A program made the position numbers and the translations under genes. From Terriglobales bacterium (GTDB taxonomy: Bacteria; Acidobacteriota; Terriglobia; Terriglobales; Acidobacteriaceae), in assembly GCA_035691485.1 (NCBI GenBank), contig DASSIZ010000047.1:1-64000 (forward strand): 64,000 bases of DNA. Reading direction: 5' to 3'. Shown in pieces: positions 7,280-16,998 of this stretch. The first letter of the stretch is position 1; each line of letters begins with the position of its first letter. Under the pieces are notes generated by a model. It searched no databases and was not told where the DNA came from. It worked only from the letters and a program-made list of their open reading frames with translations.

Positions 7280-9835
7280 TTATATGCAGGGGCGCTGCGA
7301 AGGGGAGGCGAGGTGAGCAAAGCCGGAACCAGGGTGGTCGCTGTGCAAGGGTGGCGGTCCCACGTGATCCGGGAGAAGCGGACATGAAAAAGCGCCATCC
7401 GGGACCGTGACTCCCAGGCGGTCGCCCAACTGCACAAAGTGCTCAAACCAGGCGCCCGGGATCTCATGCGCCAGCGCGTTTGTGGATACTTCCTGGAGCA
7501 GCCGGTAATACACGTTTTGCGCCTTCCACAGGTCCACGTCGAACGGCAGGACGCGGGCCAAGCAGACGATGGCGGAGACGGTTTCCAACAAGTCACGATC
7601 GTAAGGCTTCTGCGACCACTGATCCGCCAGCGCATTCAGGCGTTCGCGAATGGCGAACTGCAGAGCGGGAACGTCGAGCTGGATGCGGTCGCGCGAGGCC
7701 TTCTCAATGAGGGCACGGATGCGCTCCAGGTCAACGTCATGATCGGTCAGCGCGCGCTGGACACCGCGGTTCAGGACGAAATCGCTGGTGGTGCGCAAGA
7801 TGCCAGGCAACGGCATCTGCAAGTCCGAGAGGAAACACATGAGCTGCGCGTGTTGGTCGTAAACCTGGCGATAGACGGACTCGGCTTCGCCCAGGGTGGA
7901 GTTAACGATTTGCGAAACGATGCGGCGCTGCTCATCGCGGAACAGCGACTTCAGGGAATGAGCCGCGCCGGGAAAATGGCGGTCGAGCACGCGCAGACAC
8001 TCAGGCAAATCGGCCGACTGGAAAGCGCGTGTGGCCTGCGTCACGAGGCCGCGGAATTCCTCCTCGCGCAATGACGGACGAACCCCGGCAGTGAGGTTGT
8101 GATCGCCGAAATGAAGTACGGCGAAGTTGAGGGTCAACTGCTCGCGGGTGAGACGAGAAGAGACGTCGGCGCGGCCGAGAGCGAGCCGGGCTTTCCCCGA
8201 CTCGAGCACACGCGATTCGAGCAAGTCGACGCTATAGCAGTAAACGTAACTGCGGCCGCGGTAGCCATCAAATAACGAGCTGATGGCGTAATGCGCGCCG
8301 ACTCCTTCCAGATCGAGCATGGCCGGCCGAACGAAGCGTTCGTAAACCTGGCGTCCGCTGCCGCAGGCGGGAAGGTTGCTCCAAGCCTGCTCCAGGCGAC
8401 AGAGGAATTGTTCTTCGGGGTCCACGGCCAGCAATTCCCGGGCGAGCTGGAGGGCGCGGCCCGCATATTGCAGCGACTGCACCGTTTCAAGACCGGTGAG
8501 CTCGTCGAAGAACCATCCGCAACTGGTGAACATGAGCATGAGGTGGCGCTGCAATTCCAGCAGCTTGAGGGCGCGTACCTGCTGCTCGCGCGACAAGCCG
8601 GGAACGGCATGGCGGGCAAGAAAAGCATCGGCGACCCAAGGAGATCGATCGACCACGACGCGGATATAGTCGTCGCGAGCGCTCCAGGGATCGCGCAATA
8701 ACGGCTGTGCCTCCAAATCGTAGAGGGGCGCCAGATGATCGCGCAGCCAATTCAGGGCATCGCGGAAAGGGCGGCGCCACTGCTGATTCCAGGAGAGGTG
8801 CGTGCCGGAGTTACAGCCGCAATCGGATTCCCAGCGCTCGATGCCATGACAACAACTCCAGGAGGTCTTCTCCGCAATCGCGACTTCCTGCGTCGCGGGG
8901 TGCAGGGCAAGGAATTCACCGTAGTTGGTGATGCGCGCGAGGTGATTGCGTTCGATGTACTCCAGCGCGTAGGCCAACGCCATGTCGCCGCGCGGATGGT
9001 GATGGCCGTAGGTCTCGCCGTCCGTGGCGATGTGCATCAACTGCGGCCAGGTGCGAGCGTCGTTGAAACCGGTCATCAAGCGACGGGCGAAATTCTCGCC
9101 GTTCGAGAGCAATTTTTCGAAAGCCACGGCGTGCGAGATCGGTCCGTCATAGAAGAAGAGGCTGATCGAGCGGCCGGAGCTGAGGTTGCATTGATAAGCG
9201 CGGGTGGGGTCGATCGCGCCACCGTCGCAGGTCACCCAATCCTGCCACGGGCGGTTGCGCCAGCGCAGCGCCTGATGCGGAGCCAGGATGGTGAACTTGA
9301 TGCCCAGGGAACTCAAGCACTCCAAGGTCTCAAGGTCCACCGCAGTTTCCGGCAGCCACATGCCCTCGGGATCACGTCCGAAGCGGTGCTGAAAATCGCG
9401 CATGCCCCAAAGCACCTGGGTGTATTTGTCGCGCGGATTGGCCAAGGGGAGAATGAGATGGTTGTAGGCCTGCGCCAGCGCGGCGCCGTGGCCGGAGAAG
9501 CGCTCGCGGCTCAGGCGATCGGCGGCAAGGATCTGCTCGTAAGTCCAAGGCGCTTTCTCTTCCAGCCAGGAAAGCAACGTGGGAGCGAAGTTGAAGCTGA
9601 TGTGCGAATAGTTGTTGGTGATCCTGGCGATCCGCCCTTGGTCGTCGAGAATGCGGCAGGCGCTGTTGGGCGCGTAGCACTCGGCGCAGATGCGTTCGTT
9701 CCAGTCGTGGTAGGGAGTGGCGGACGCTTGAAATTCAACCGCGGCCAGCCAAGGATTTTCGCGGGGCGGTTGGTAGAAGTGCCCGTGAATACAAATGTAA
9801 CGGTCCACTTGGCCGTAAGCCTCCCGAACCGGCAA
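7280..9835 (-). CDS. Glycoside hydrolase family 57 protein with DUF3536 domain
   Basis: 851 residues, a large cytoplasmic enzyme. The GH57 catalytic barrel spans about residues 10-320, with the opening IHGHFYQPPREN, the region EGMWLPETAVD and the HIATDGETYGHHH segment. A helical DUF3536 region follows. GH57 enzymes act on alpha-glucans (amylases, branching enzymes, 4-alpha-glucanotransferases); the DUF3536 subgroup has no firmly known substrate. The reading frame opens at TTG 9835; GTG 9808, preceded by GGGAGG, is an alternative start that loses only nine residues. It is not in an operon with other glycan genes here. Confidence 0.88.
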   Translation of the reverse strand: MPVREAYGQVDRYICIHGHFYQPPRENPWLAAVEFQASATPYHDWNERICAECYAPNSACRILDDQGRIARITNNYSHISFNFAPTLLSWLEEKAPWTYEQILAADRLSRERFSGHGAALAQAYNHLILPLANPRDKYTQVLWGMRDFQHRFGRDPEGMWLPETAVDLETLECLSSLGIKFTILAPHQALRWRNRPWQDWVTCDGGAIDPTRAYQCNLSSGRSISLFFYDGPISHAVAFEKLLSNGENFARRLMTGFNDARTWPQLMHIATDGETYGHHHPRGDMALAYALEYIERNHLARITNYGEFLALHPATQEVAIAEKTSWSCCHGIERWESDCGCNSGTHLSWNQQWRRPFRDALNWLRDHLAPLYDLEAQPLLRDPWSARDDYIRVVVDRSPWVADAFLARHAVPGLSREQQVRALKLLELQRHLMLMFTSCGWFFDELTGLETVQSLQYAGRALQLARELLAVDPEEQFLCRLEQAWSNLPACGSGRQVYERFVRPAMLDLEGVGAHYAISSLFDGYRGRSYVYCYSVDLLESRVLESGKARLALGRADVSSRLTREQLTLNFAVLHFGDHNLTAGVRPSLREEEFRGLVTQATRAFQSADLPECLRVLDRHFPGAAHSLKSLFRDEQRRIVSQIVNSTLGEAESVYRQVYDQHAQLMCFLSDLQMPLPGILRTTSDFVLNRGVQRALTDHDVDLERIRALIEKASRDRIQLDVPALQFAIRERLNALADQWSQKPYDRDLLETVSAIVCLARVLPFDVDLWKAQNVYYRLLQEVSTNALAHEIPGAWFEHFVQLGDRLGVTVPDGAFSCPLLPDHVGPPPLHSDHPGSGFAHLASPSQRPCI

Positions 9836-9855
9836 TGCAAAGGCCTCGCCTGAGA

Positions 9856-10540
9856 CACGATACCGCTGACACTAGAGGAGAGGGAGATACAGTCTTGGTA
9901 CGTGCAGTTTCCCGGCACTCAGGCGCCGGGCTGGGTTCTGACGTCCCTGCGGTGGAGTTGATGTAACCGTATGACCCTCTCTTGCGCCCCAGAGTTACAC
10001 ATTGTGCCGCCGCTGCGCGGCCGGATGTCTTGGTGTTGATCGCAGCGTGTTTCGGGCTGTCGTCCTCAACAAAAACGTGTCGGCCTCGCGTTCGCTCGGG
10101 CTGGCTTGGTTTTGCGAATCCTACCCAACGCTAACGCGTTGGGCTGGCGAAGCATGCCGGGCTCGCTGCGCTCGCGCTCAAGCACGTGCAGGCCGCTCGT
10201 TCGTGTGGTCCCTCGGACAGGCTTCCCGCCACTTAGGTGGCGGCTATGAACTGCCGCGCTGGACTCAGGTTGTTTATGACTGCGTTCCCGGCACTCACCC
10301 TTCGGCTTTGCTCAGGGCAGGCGGTGCCGGGCTATGAACCGTCGTGCCTGCCGGAGTCGCGCTCGAGGGCGAGCGCGCTCCAACCGATATCCGGAAGGGA
10401 AACTGCCGTTCCGGCGGGACTCAGGATTTCAAGAGGTAGTGGCAAAAGGCGCGGCTAAAGCCGCGACCCGTCAAAAGCGGGCCAACTTATCAGGTGAGAG
10501 CAGATTTCAATTGGTGGCGCCGCTACTTTCATGGTCGGGC
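9856..10540. repeat. Spacer packed with palindromic repeats
   Basis: About 690 bp without a credible gene. It contains at least six inverted repeats: CCCGGC/GCCGGG near 9913; CCCAACGC/GCGTTGGG at 10124-10143; CCGCCAC/GTGGCGG at 10226-10243; CCCGGCAC/GTGCCGGG around 10289-10335; CGCGCTCG-AGGG-CGAGCGCG at 10358-10377; and CGCGGCT-AA-AGCCGCG at 10450-10465. The fifth is the same unit found three times inside nnr at 47829. The open frames here look like artefacts of the palindromes. Confidence 0.65.
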
Positions 10541-10543
10541 GGG

Positions 10544-12793
10544 TTACCCATTGTCGGGCCGGTTGCCGACCCGGCCATCCAGTTCCTGCTGCAGCAGGGC
10601 CATGAGGCGATCACGATCAGGGCCGGTCAATTCGCGTTTCAGTTCCTTGAGCGCGAGGCCAACCAAATCGTAGTGGTGCAGGCCGGAGTAGCGTGGGTCG
10701 GTGGTGAGCTGAAGCCATAGGTCGTGCAGCAATGCCAGGTCTTCGTCGCGCAGTCGCGGAGTGTGAGGTCCGAGCAGGTATTCCTTGCGGCTGCCGTCGG
10801 GGGAGATGATTTCCAGCGTCAAACGCGGCTTGGGTTCGGGCAGCCGTTCCCAAGCGTCGCCGGTAAGCTTGGCTTGCTCGTCGGCGGTAAGCTTGGTGGA
10901 GAGGCCGCACACCAGCTTCGCCGCTTCCAATCGCTGCGCCGTGAGCAGGATCGTATCAAACACGTCGGCGCCGGGAACGACCAGCAGCGACACCGGCTTC
11001 CCTTCCTTCTCCGCCACAGCCACGACCCGCGAAAACAGTTCTTGCTCGTAGGTGTCGAAAATCTCTTTGGCCTCATACATGCGGTTGCCGCTGAAGGAGT
11101 GCTCGCGCGGGGTAACCCGGGCGGTCATGACGACAACGTCCTGCTTGGCGGTCTCGGTGCGACGAAGGATGTCACGAAGATAGTAAAGACTGGGATCGCG
11201 GACGGGAACCAGTACGTTGCCGGGCCGGACGCGCACTTGCTGGGTATCGAGCTCGGGATCGGCGAAAACGCGGAACTGCTCCAGCGCGTGGTGCTTCCCC
11301 TCCTGACGGCGCAGCGTATAGCGCTCGCTGACGGTAAAAATAGCAAAGAAGACCAGGCTGAAAGCGACGCCGGCGATGGTCGCCTCCTGCTTGGTGAAGA
11401 GGTTGATCAGCGCGGTGGCGAACAATACCAGCGCTATTCCGACGAGCCCGAGCGGAATTTCGCGCCCGGCGATATGAAGATTCCCCGGGACCTTCCATTC
11501 GCGATTTTCCGGCTCGGTATAGCGGAGCACGAGCACGGCGAGAGCTTTGAAGGCGAAACTCCAAATCACGCCGAAGGCGTACAGTGCCGCCAGCAAGTAG
11601 ACGTTGCCGCGACTGACGATGATGGTAAGAACCTGCAGGCCGACGATGAGATTAATGATCCGGAAACTGGTGCCGTAGCGCTTCTGCGGCCGCTGGAACC
11701 AAGGCATCAGTACACCGTCTTCGGCCAGCCGGTTGAGCACACCACTGGCGCCGACGATGGCGGTGTTCACCGCGCCCGACAAGATCAGGGCGCCAACCAG
11801 GACCACGAAGGCGTGGAAGATCAGCTTCGGCAGGGGCGGGCCGACAAGATACATGGCAATGCCGCCGATGAGGTTGGCGAAGAAGTCGGGCCGGACATTG
11901 TCGGGGATGATCATGACCGCGAAGAAGGAGACCAACCCGGTAAAAAGCAGGCTGTAGAGGAAAATCACAAGACCGGCGCGTTCGAGGTTCTTAAGCTTGG
12001 GGCTCTCAATTTCGCGGTTGACCTGGGCCAGCGTTTCTTCGCCGCTCATGGCCAGCACGGAGTGGCCGAAGCCCACCAGGAAGATAAGCCAGGTGAGTGA
12101 CTGCGCCCAGGTGCCATGCAGCCAGCCCCATGCCTCCTTATCCATTTTGAAATTGCTGGGCGATGGCAAGGGCGGGATATGGGCGCCGCGGCTGAAGATC
12201 GTGATCAGCGACCAGGCGATGAGAATGACCACCATCACGGTGGTAATTTTCATGATCTGCATGGCCTTGTCGCTGGATTCGTGGATGCCTTGAATGTTTT
12301 TCCACCAGAAATAGATGGTGACTATGACGGCGAAGACGGCGGCGAAGTGATCTTCGTTAAAGCGCACCCCGTGCCCGGCGTAAACGGAAATTTCCAGGAC
12401 GAAGCCGCCGAGGTATTGGCCGGCGGATACGGCGCTGATCGGACCGGTGAGGATGTAGTCAAAGAGCAGCGCGGAAACCGACATCTTGGCGAGAGTGGCG
12501 CCGAGAGCTTCCTTGACAACGCGGTACACGCCGCCGCGCACGAACATGCTGCTGGATTCGATGTAGACGGAGCGGACGGCATAACTGAACAGCATTACGG
12601 CGAGGATGAACCAGGGCGCGCTCTTGCCAATCACCTTCTCGGCATCGCCGCCGACGTAATAGGCGGAGGAGGCCAAATCCGCCAGCACTACCGCCGCCAC
12701 CCGCCAGAAGCTGATGAAGCTCAGCATGACGGTGGTGGCAATGAACACCGGGATGACCGGACGCTTCAGCTTCGAGTTTTGAGCAAGACCCAT
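10544..12793 (-). CDS. APC-family amino-acid permease with C-terminal cytosolic domain
   Basis: About 749 residues. Residues about 10-480 hold 12 or so membrane helices of the amino acid-polyamine-organocation superfamily. The last 230 residues are soluble, beginning VRPGNVLVPVRDPSLYYL, and resemble a universal-stress-protein-like nucleotide-binding domain with a charged helical tail. It is an inner-membrane transporter; the substrate is unknown. I start at ATG 12793 (MGLAQNSKLKRPVIP), because the 44 residues upstream of it in the open frame are Arg/Cys-rich and not family-like. Such tails often regulate transport. Confidence 0.82.
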   Translation of the reverse strand: MGLAQNSKLKRPVIPVFIATTVMLSFISFWRVAAVVLADLASSAYYVGGDAEKVIGKSAPWFILAVMLFSYAVRSVYIESSSMFVRGGVYRVVKEALGATLAKMSVSALLFDYILTGPISAVSAGQYLGGFVLEISVYAGHGVRFNEDHFAAVFAVIVTIYFWWKNIQGIHESSDKAMQIMKITTVMVVILIAWSLITIFSRGAHIPPLPSPSNFKMDKEAWGWLHGTWAQSLTWLIFLVGFGHSVLAMSGEETLAQVNREIESPKLKNLERAGLVIFLYSLLFTGLVSFFAVMIIPDNVRPDFFANLIGGIAMYLVGPPLPKLIFHAFVVLVGALILSGAVNTAIVGASGVLNRLAEDGVLMPWFQRPQKRYGTSFRIINLIVGLQVLTIIVSRGNVYLLAALYAFGVIWSFAFKALAVLVLRYTEPENREWKVPGNLHIAGREIPLGLVGIALVLFATALINLFTKQEATIAGVAFSLVFFAIFTVSERYTLRRQEGKHHALEQFRVFADPELDTQQVRVRPGNVLVPVRDPSLYYLRDILRRTETAKQDVVVMTARVTPREHSFSGNRMYEAKEIFDTYEQELFSRVVAVAEKEGKPVSLLVVPGADVFDTILLTAQRLEAAKLVCGLSTKLTADEQAKLTGDAWERLPEPKPRLTLEIISPDGSRKEYLLGPHTPRLRDEDLALLHDLWLQLTTDPRYSGLHHYDLVGLALKELKRELTGPDRDRLMALLQQELDGRVGNRPDNG

Positions 12794-13313
12794 TTCAGTG
12801 GGAGGGCTTAGCCAACGATTGCCGAATTGCTCCCAGCTTGCGCGGCAGGAACATAAGCATGAAAGCGATCTGGCCCAGTGATGATACCTAACGTCGCAAA
12901 ATCTGCGCCGGAACTCCGCCCGCAAGCCAGAAATTCAGCCGAATTGTAATTGGAAGAGGCGAGGGCCTGAAAGGTTTAAAGGAAAATTGCAGATTCGTGG
13001 CGTGCGGGCGCCGCGGGCGAGGGCGACGGCCGCTCGGGTCCATTCCTTGGTCAAAATTGCACGTCGACAGTCGATCGGCGCAGCGCATCCGCGTTTCCAG
13101 CGCTTCGGGCGTCCGATCAGGCCACATCTTGCTAATTCGAAGTGGGCTACAATCCGGCACTGTTACAGTTTGGCCGACAGTGCTTACAATCCTGCAAGCA
13201 TGTGCAGGCTCAAGGCTGCAGGCCTGAAGCCCTATACTTTGCCTGATAGGTAGAGCGCGCCGAAGTTTCCGATGGGCGGTGAAACGAACAACATGGTAGG
13301 AGGAGAAGACGCT
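12794..13313. other. Divergent spacer before the glycosyltransferase
   Basis: About 500 bp with no convincing gene. TACAAT in a GTGGGCTACAATCC context near 13143 and TATACT near 13233 are possible -10 elements reading toward the glycosyltransferase. The stretch 13190-13230 repeats a GCAGGCT/GCAGGCC word. Nothing else was recognised. Confidence 0.35.
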
Positions 13314-14459
13314 TTGGCCAGTTTCCCTGGCGTTGAACACGGAGCTACTACCGGCATGACGGGCCAGACCTTGGAACTGGCGGTGATCATTCCCACCTAC
13401 AACGAGCGGAGTAACGTCCCTTTGCTCGTGGAACGCTTAAAAAACGCGCTTGACGGAGTTTCCTGGGAGGCGATTTTCGTGGACGATGACTCGCCGGACG
13501 GGACCGCCGACGTGGTCCGCGAGTTGGGCGTCCGCGAGCCCCGACTCCGCGTGCTGCAACGGATCGGGCGGCGCGGCCTCGCCTCCGCCTGCGTTGAGGG
13601 GATGCTGGCAACGAGCGCACGCTTCCTGGCCGTAATGGATGCGGACCTGCAACACGATGAGTCGATCCTGCCGGTGATGCTGGCGGCGATCCGGCGGGGC
13701 GATGTCGACCTGGTAGTCGCCACGCGCAACGCCAGCGGCGGCAGCAAGGGCGATTTCGCCAGGAAACGTGCGCTGCTCAGCGATTTTGGGGCAAAGCTCA
13801 GCGGCGTTGTCTGCAAAACGCGACTATCGGACCCGATGAGCGGATTTTTCATGCTGACCCGCTCCTGCTTCTTCGAGGTGGTCCGAAAAATGTCGAACAC
13901 CGGGTTCAAGATCCTGGTGGACATTGTTGCGTCGGCCGACCGCAAGCTGCGCCTTGCCGAAGTGCCCTACACCTTCGGTCTGCGCCAACACGGAGAAAGC
14001 AAGCTCGATGTCAATGTCGGGTTCGAATACCTGTACCTCGTCGTTGACAAGCTTACCCATGGTCTGGTGCCGGTGCGTTTTGCGATGTTTCTCCTGGTAG
14101 GCGGCAGCGGACTGTTGGTGCACATGGCCGTGCTGTCCTTCCTGTTTGTAGTGCTGCATGCGCAGTTCCTTATCGGGCAGACGGTGGCGACGGTGGTCGC
14201 GATGACGTGGAATTTCTTCCTCAACAACACGATCACCTTCCGCGACGCCCGCCTGCACGGGTGGAAAATGCTGCGCGGCTTGCTGGTCTTCTACCTCGCG
14301 TGCTCTTTCGGCGCGCTGACCAACATTACGGTTGCGCAATTCGCTTTCGGACATGCGTGGCCCTGGGTGTTGGCAGCCATCACGGGTGTGATCGTCAGTT
14401 CGGTCTGGAATTTTGCGGTCAGTTCAATCTTCGCGTGGCAACGCAAAGGGTCCGGGTAG
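13314..14459 (+). CDS. GT2 glycosyltransferase with C-terminal GtrA membrane domain (DPM1-like)
   Basis: About 381 residues. The GT-A domain opens with LAVIIPTYNERSNVP and carries FVDDDSPDGT and the MDADLQHD metal-binding DXD region, as in polyprenyl-phosphate mannose/glucose synthases. The last 125 residues form four membrane helices of the GtrA type, presumably flipping the lipid-linked sugar. The start is uncertain: ATG 13272 and 13293 lack ribosome-binding sites, while TTG 13314 has GGAGGAG eight bases upstream and is my choice; ATG 13356 is also possible. It likely feeds surface-polysaccharide or protein glycosylation, perhaps the PMT-like protein at 38033. Confidence 0.85.
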   Translation: MASFPGVEHGATTGMTGQTLELAVIIPTYNERSNVPLLVERLKNALDGVSWEAIFVDDDSPDGTADVVRELGVREPRLRVLQRIGRRGLASACVEGMLATSARFLAVMDADLQHDESILPVMLAAIRRGDVDLVVATRNASGGSKGDFARKRALLSDFGAKLSGVVCKTRLSDPMSGFFMLTRSCFFEVVRKMSNTGFKILVDIVASADRKLRLAEVPYTFGLRQHGESKLDVNVGFEYLYLVVDKLTHGLVPVRFAMFLLVGGSGLLVHMAVLSFLFVVLHAQFLIGQTVATVVAMTWNFFLNNTITFRDARLHGWKMLRGLLVFYLACSFGALTNITVAQFAFGHAWPWVLAAITGVIVSSVWNFAVSSIFAWQRKGSG

Positions 14460-14523
14460 AGCCGCGGCATGGTTGGGCTCATCCAGCGCGGCCCAAAAAG
14501 TCGGATGGGCTACAATCCTGCGT

Positions 14524-15963
14524 GTGAAAAGGCCGGCACAGATCCTGCGCTTTATCACCGCCGCGGCCATCGTGGTGATAATCGTCTGGGTCTATTTCCG
14601 GCTGATCCGGGTAAATCCAACGACGGTGGGCTTCACGTTCCTGATGGCGGTCCTGGCCGTTTCCGCAGCCTGGGGACTGCGCGTGGCACTGTTCATGGCG
14701 ATCGTGTCGACCCTGGCCTACAACTATTTCTTCCTTCCGCCGGTGCTCAAATTCACCATCGCTGATCCGCAGAACTGGGTCGCATTGTTTGCATTCCTGG
14801 TCACGGCGATCATCGGCAGTCAGTTGTCGGAGCGGGCACGGCGTGAGACGCAGCAATCGAACCAACGGCGCCAGGAGGTAGAACGGCTGTACGCCTTCAG
14901 CCAGCGATTACTGGGCACGGAAAACGTGTTCGGTTTGCTCAACCGCGTACCCAGTTTCATCGTGGAGTCGTTCGGAGTGGTGGGAACCGCCATTTACTTT
15001 GAAAACAAGCAGAAGACTTACTACTCCGACATCGTGGTCCAAGCCGCGATTCCGTTGGAACAGCTCCAGGCTGTCAGCGGCAGGGGTGAGCCGGTGCTGG
15101 ATCGAAAGAATGGCCTCTGCTACATGCCCATCCGGATGGGAGTGCGGCCGATCGGAAGTCTTGGCTTGGTGGGCTGCAATGTTTCCCGGGAGACGCAGGA
15201 AGCCATCGGCAGCCTGATTGCTATCGCCATCGAGCGCGCGACCACGATGGAGAAGCTGACCAAGGCGGAAGCGACTCGCGAGAGTGACCGGCTCCGCTCC
15301 TTACTGCTGGATTCGGTGACGCATGAATTCCGCACCCCCCTGACCGCAATCAAAGCATCGGCCGAAACCCTGTTATCCGAGGTCGAACTGGACAAACCGC
15401 AACTGAAAGAGCTGGCCACCGTCATTAATGAAGAGAGCGACCGGCTCAATCACCTGGTTGGAGAGGCAGCCGAAGTTGCGCAATTGGATGCGCACCAGGT
15501 CGAGCTCAATTTTGAGCCACACTCGATTCGCGACGCGATCCAGCTGGCCTTGCAGGAGTCGAAACAAGCTACGGAGCGTCACAGCATTGAGGTGAATGCT
15601 CCGGATGATCTTCCGGCTCTGCGCATGGACGTGAAGAGAATCGCGGAGGTCCTCACGCAACTGCTGGACAACGCAAGCAAGTATTCCCCGCCCAATACGC
15701 CGATTCACGTCACGGCCGAGCTGCGGAACGGACAAGTGGTCACCTCGGTAGCCGATCACGGACCGGGCATCGAGGAAGTGGAGCAGTCCATGATCTTCGA
15801 GAAGTTCTATCGCGGGCGCAACGAAAGAGTCTCGATCCAGGGCACGGGCATGGGGCTGTCGATTGCGAAGGCGATTGTCGAATTACATGGCGGCAACATC
15901 AACGTCACGAGCCAACCGGGACATGGTTCGGTCTTTTCCTTCACCCTGCCTGCTGAATCCTGA
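14524..15963 (+). CDS. DUF4118 sensor histidine kinase (KdpD C-terminal-like)
   Basis: About 479 residues. Four membrane helices of the DUF4118 type (residues about 10-100) lead to a coiled segment, a GAF-like region, HisKA with the phospho-acceptor box SVTHEFRTPLTAI, and HATPase with QLLDNASKYSPPN, DHGPGI and GTGMGLSIAKA. It resembles the C-terminal half of KdpD but lacks the N-terminal K+-sensing/USP part, and no response regulator is adjacent, so it is an orphan kinase. I start at GTG 14524: TACAAT lies only five bases upstream, as expected for a leaderless transcript. Confidence 0.85.
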   Translation: MKRPAQILRFITAAAIVVIIVWVYFRLIRVNPTTVGFTFLMAVLAVSAAWGLRVALFMAIVSTLAYNYFFLPPVLKFTIADPQNWVALFAFLVTAIIGSQLSERARRETQQSNQRRQEVERLYAFSQRLLGTENVFGLLNRVPSFIVESFGVVGTAIYFENKQKTYYSDIVVQAAIPLEQLQAVSGRGEPVLDRKNGLCYMPIRMGVRPIGSLGLVGCNVSRETQEAIGSLIAIAIERATTMEKLTKAEATRESDRLRSLLLDSVTHEFRTPLTAIKASAETLLSEVELDKPQLKELATVINEESDRLNHLVGEAAEVAQLDAHQVELNFEPHSIRDAIQLALQESKQATERHSIEVNAPDDLPALRMDVKRIAEVLTQLLDNASKYSPPNTPIHVTAELRNGQVVTSVADHGPGIEEVEQSMIFEKFYRGRNERVSIQGTGMGLSIAKAIVELHGGNINVTSQPGHGSVFSFTLPAES

Positions 15964-16060
15964 GATTGCTTGAAGGCCCGGTGCCCGGCTTGCTAATAGG
16001 AACCGGCGTGGAATCATGGCAATTTGAACCTGCCCACTGCAAGCAATCGGAAGGTGATCA

Positions 16061-16381
16061 GTGTTCTTCCGCGCTACCACCGCTCCTCTATGCGACCGAC
16101 ACCACGTCCCGATGTCATTTGCAGCTTACGAAGATAACGGAGTCGCGCTCGAGGGTTACGGTTACCTATGCTGGCAAGCGGGTTGCGGCCGCTGGTATGA
16201 CGCCACGATTGGCTACTTCGACATGATGAACGGCAGTCCAATGCCGGACCCGCCATTTCTAACCTGCCCTGCCCACGACGTGCCGCTGTACGAAGGCCAG
16301 TTCGATTTCCTGGCAGAGGCGGCGCAGTTGCGTTGCCCGCAAGCGTACTGCCCGCATCGCTTGGTGCAATCTGCGCCGTAA
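16061..16381 (+). CDS. Small Cys/His-rich hypothetical protein
   Basis: 106 residues with repeated metal-site-like pairs: CDRHH, YLCWQAGCGRWYD, LTCPAHDVPLY and LRCPQAYCPHRL. The spacing suggests one or two zinc ribbons of a fold I cannot name. It is soluble, with no signal peptide. GTG 16061 is preceded by GGAAGGTG. It is transcribed after the sensor kinase with a gap of about 100 bp. The function is unknown. The frame is credible because of the Cys/His pattern. Confidence 0.6.
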   Translation: MFFRATTAPLCDRHHVPMSFAAYEDNGVALEGYGYLCWQAGCGRWYDATIGYFDMMNGSPMPDPPFLTCPAHDVPLYEGQFDFLAEAAQLRCPQAYCPHRLVQSAP

Positions 16382-16393
16382 AGGCCAGCCCGC

Positions 16394-16696
16394 TCACAAG
16401 ATCTTGCGATAGCCGGCTACCGATTCCACAGGCTTAGCAGAAATTTTTGGAGAGGGTTTGTGCGCGTCGAGCAGGTCGGGAGTCTCAGAATTCTGCTCAA
16501 TACGGCTAAGCCGAGTCATATGCTCCCAGTCATATTCGTACTCCATGCCGCACCGGATGCAGACCTGGTAAGTCCGGTGGCTCCCGGGATTGGTGACCGG
16601 GAACCCAAACTTGTGCTTGCATTCGAAGAGCAGCCTAAACAGTCTGGGCAGCATATGAGCTGGGCTAAAGCTACGTTCAGTCGGCTTCGAGGTCAA
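16394..16696 (-). CDS. Small zinc-ribbon-like hypothetical protein
   Basis: About 100 residues. The core FECKHKFGFPVTNPG ... YQVCIRCGMEYEYDWE holds a Cys-x-His and a Cys-x-x-Cys pair, consistent with one zinc site. The C-terminal 45 residues are low complexity. Translation may start at 16696 or at the later ATG 16654 (MLPRLFRLLFECKH), where homology to small acidobacterial proteins would begin in my judgement. It is convergent with the preceding Cys-rich gene. Function unknown. Confidence 0.65.
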   Translation of the reverse strand: MTSKPTERSFSPAHMLPRLFRLLFECKHKFGFPVTNPGSHRTYQVCIRCGMEYEYDWEHMTRLSRIEQNSETPDLLDAHKPSPKISAKPVESVAGYRKIL

Positions 16697-16998
16697 TTAC
16701 CCGTAATTGGTGCAGCCGGTCCGACGGTGTAGCGGCGAGTTTCGCGCCCAGTTAACCAGTTGACGGTTGTCAGAAAAGAGAAGCCGCCCTTGCGGGCGGC
16801 TTGTGGGGAGGGACGGCCCTGCGCTGTTTGGCGCGGCGCGATTCCTCGACCCGCAAACTTTCGAGCGCCAACTTATCCGCTAATGGTGCGGCACGCAATT
16901 ACCAAGAGGAACTAGCTCGATGGGTTAGCCCTTTGACCGACTATTTTTAGCCATAGGGCCGCCCGGGTATCCAACCGTTACTTACCCTATGCACTAAC
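16697..16998. terminator. Divergent spacer with an orphan terminator hairpin
   Basis: At 16781-16802 a perfect 9-bp-arm hairpin (AAGCCGCCC-TTGC-GGGCGGCTT) is followed on the minus strand by TCTCTTTTC. It lies between two divergent genes, so no annotated gene ends here. It may close an unannotated short minus-strand transcript starting between 16803 and 16998. No gene was recognised in the rest. Confidence 0.5.

Noticed and set aside
8735-9853. Plus-strand ORF of 372 codons
   Set aside because: Antisense shadow of the GH57/DUF3536 gene.
10002-10720. Three overlapping plus-strand ORFs in the repeat-rich spacer
   Set aside because: They translate palindromic repeats and the antisense end of the permease gene; no protein-like segment.
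10724-12100. Plus-strand ORF of 458 codons
   Set aside because: A shadow of the APC permease; His/Gln/Asp/Gly-rich composition typical of an antisense frame in GC-rich DNA.
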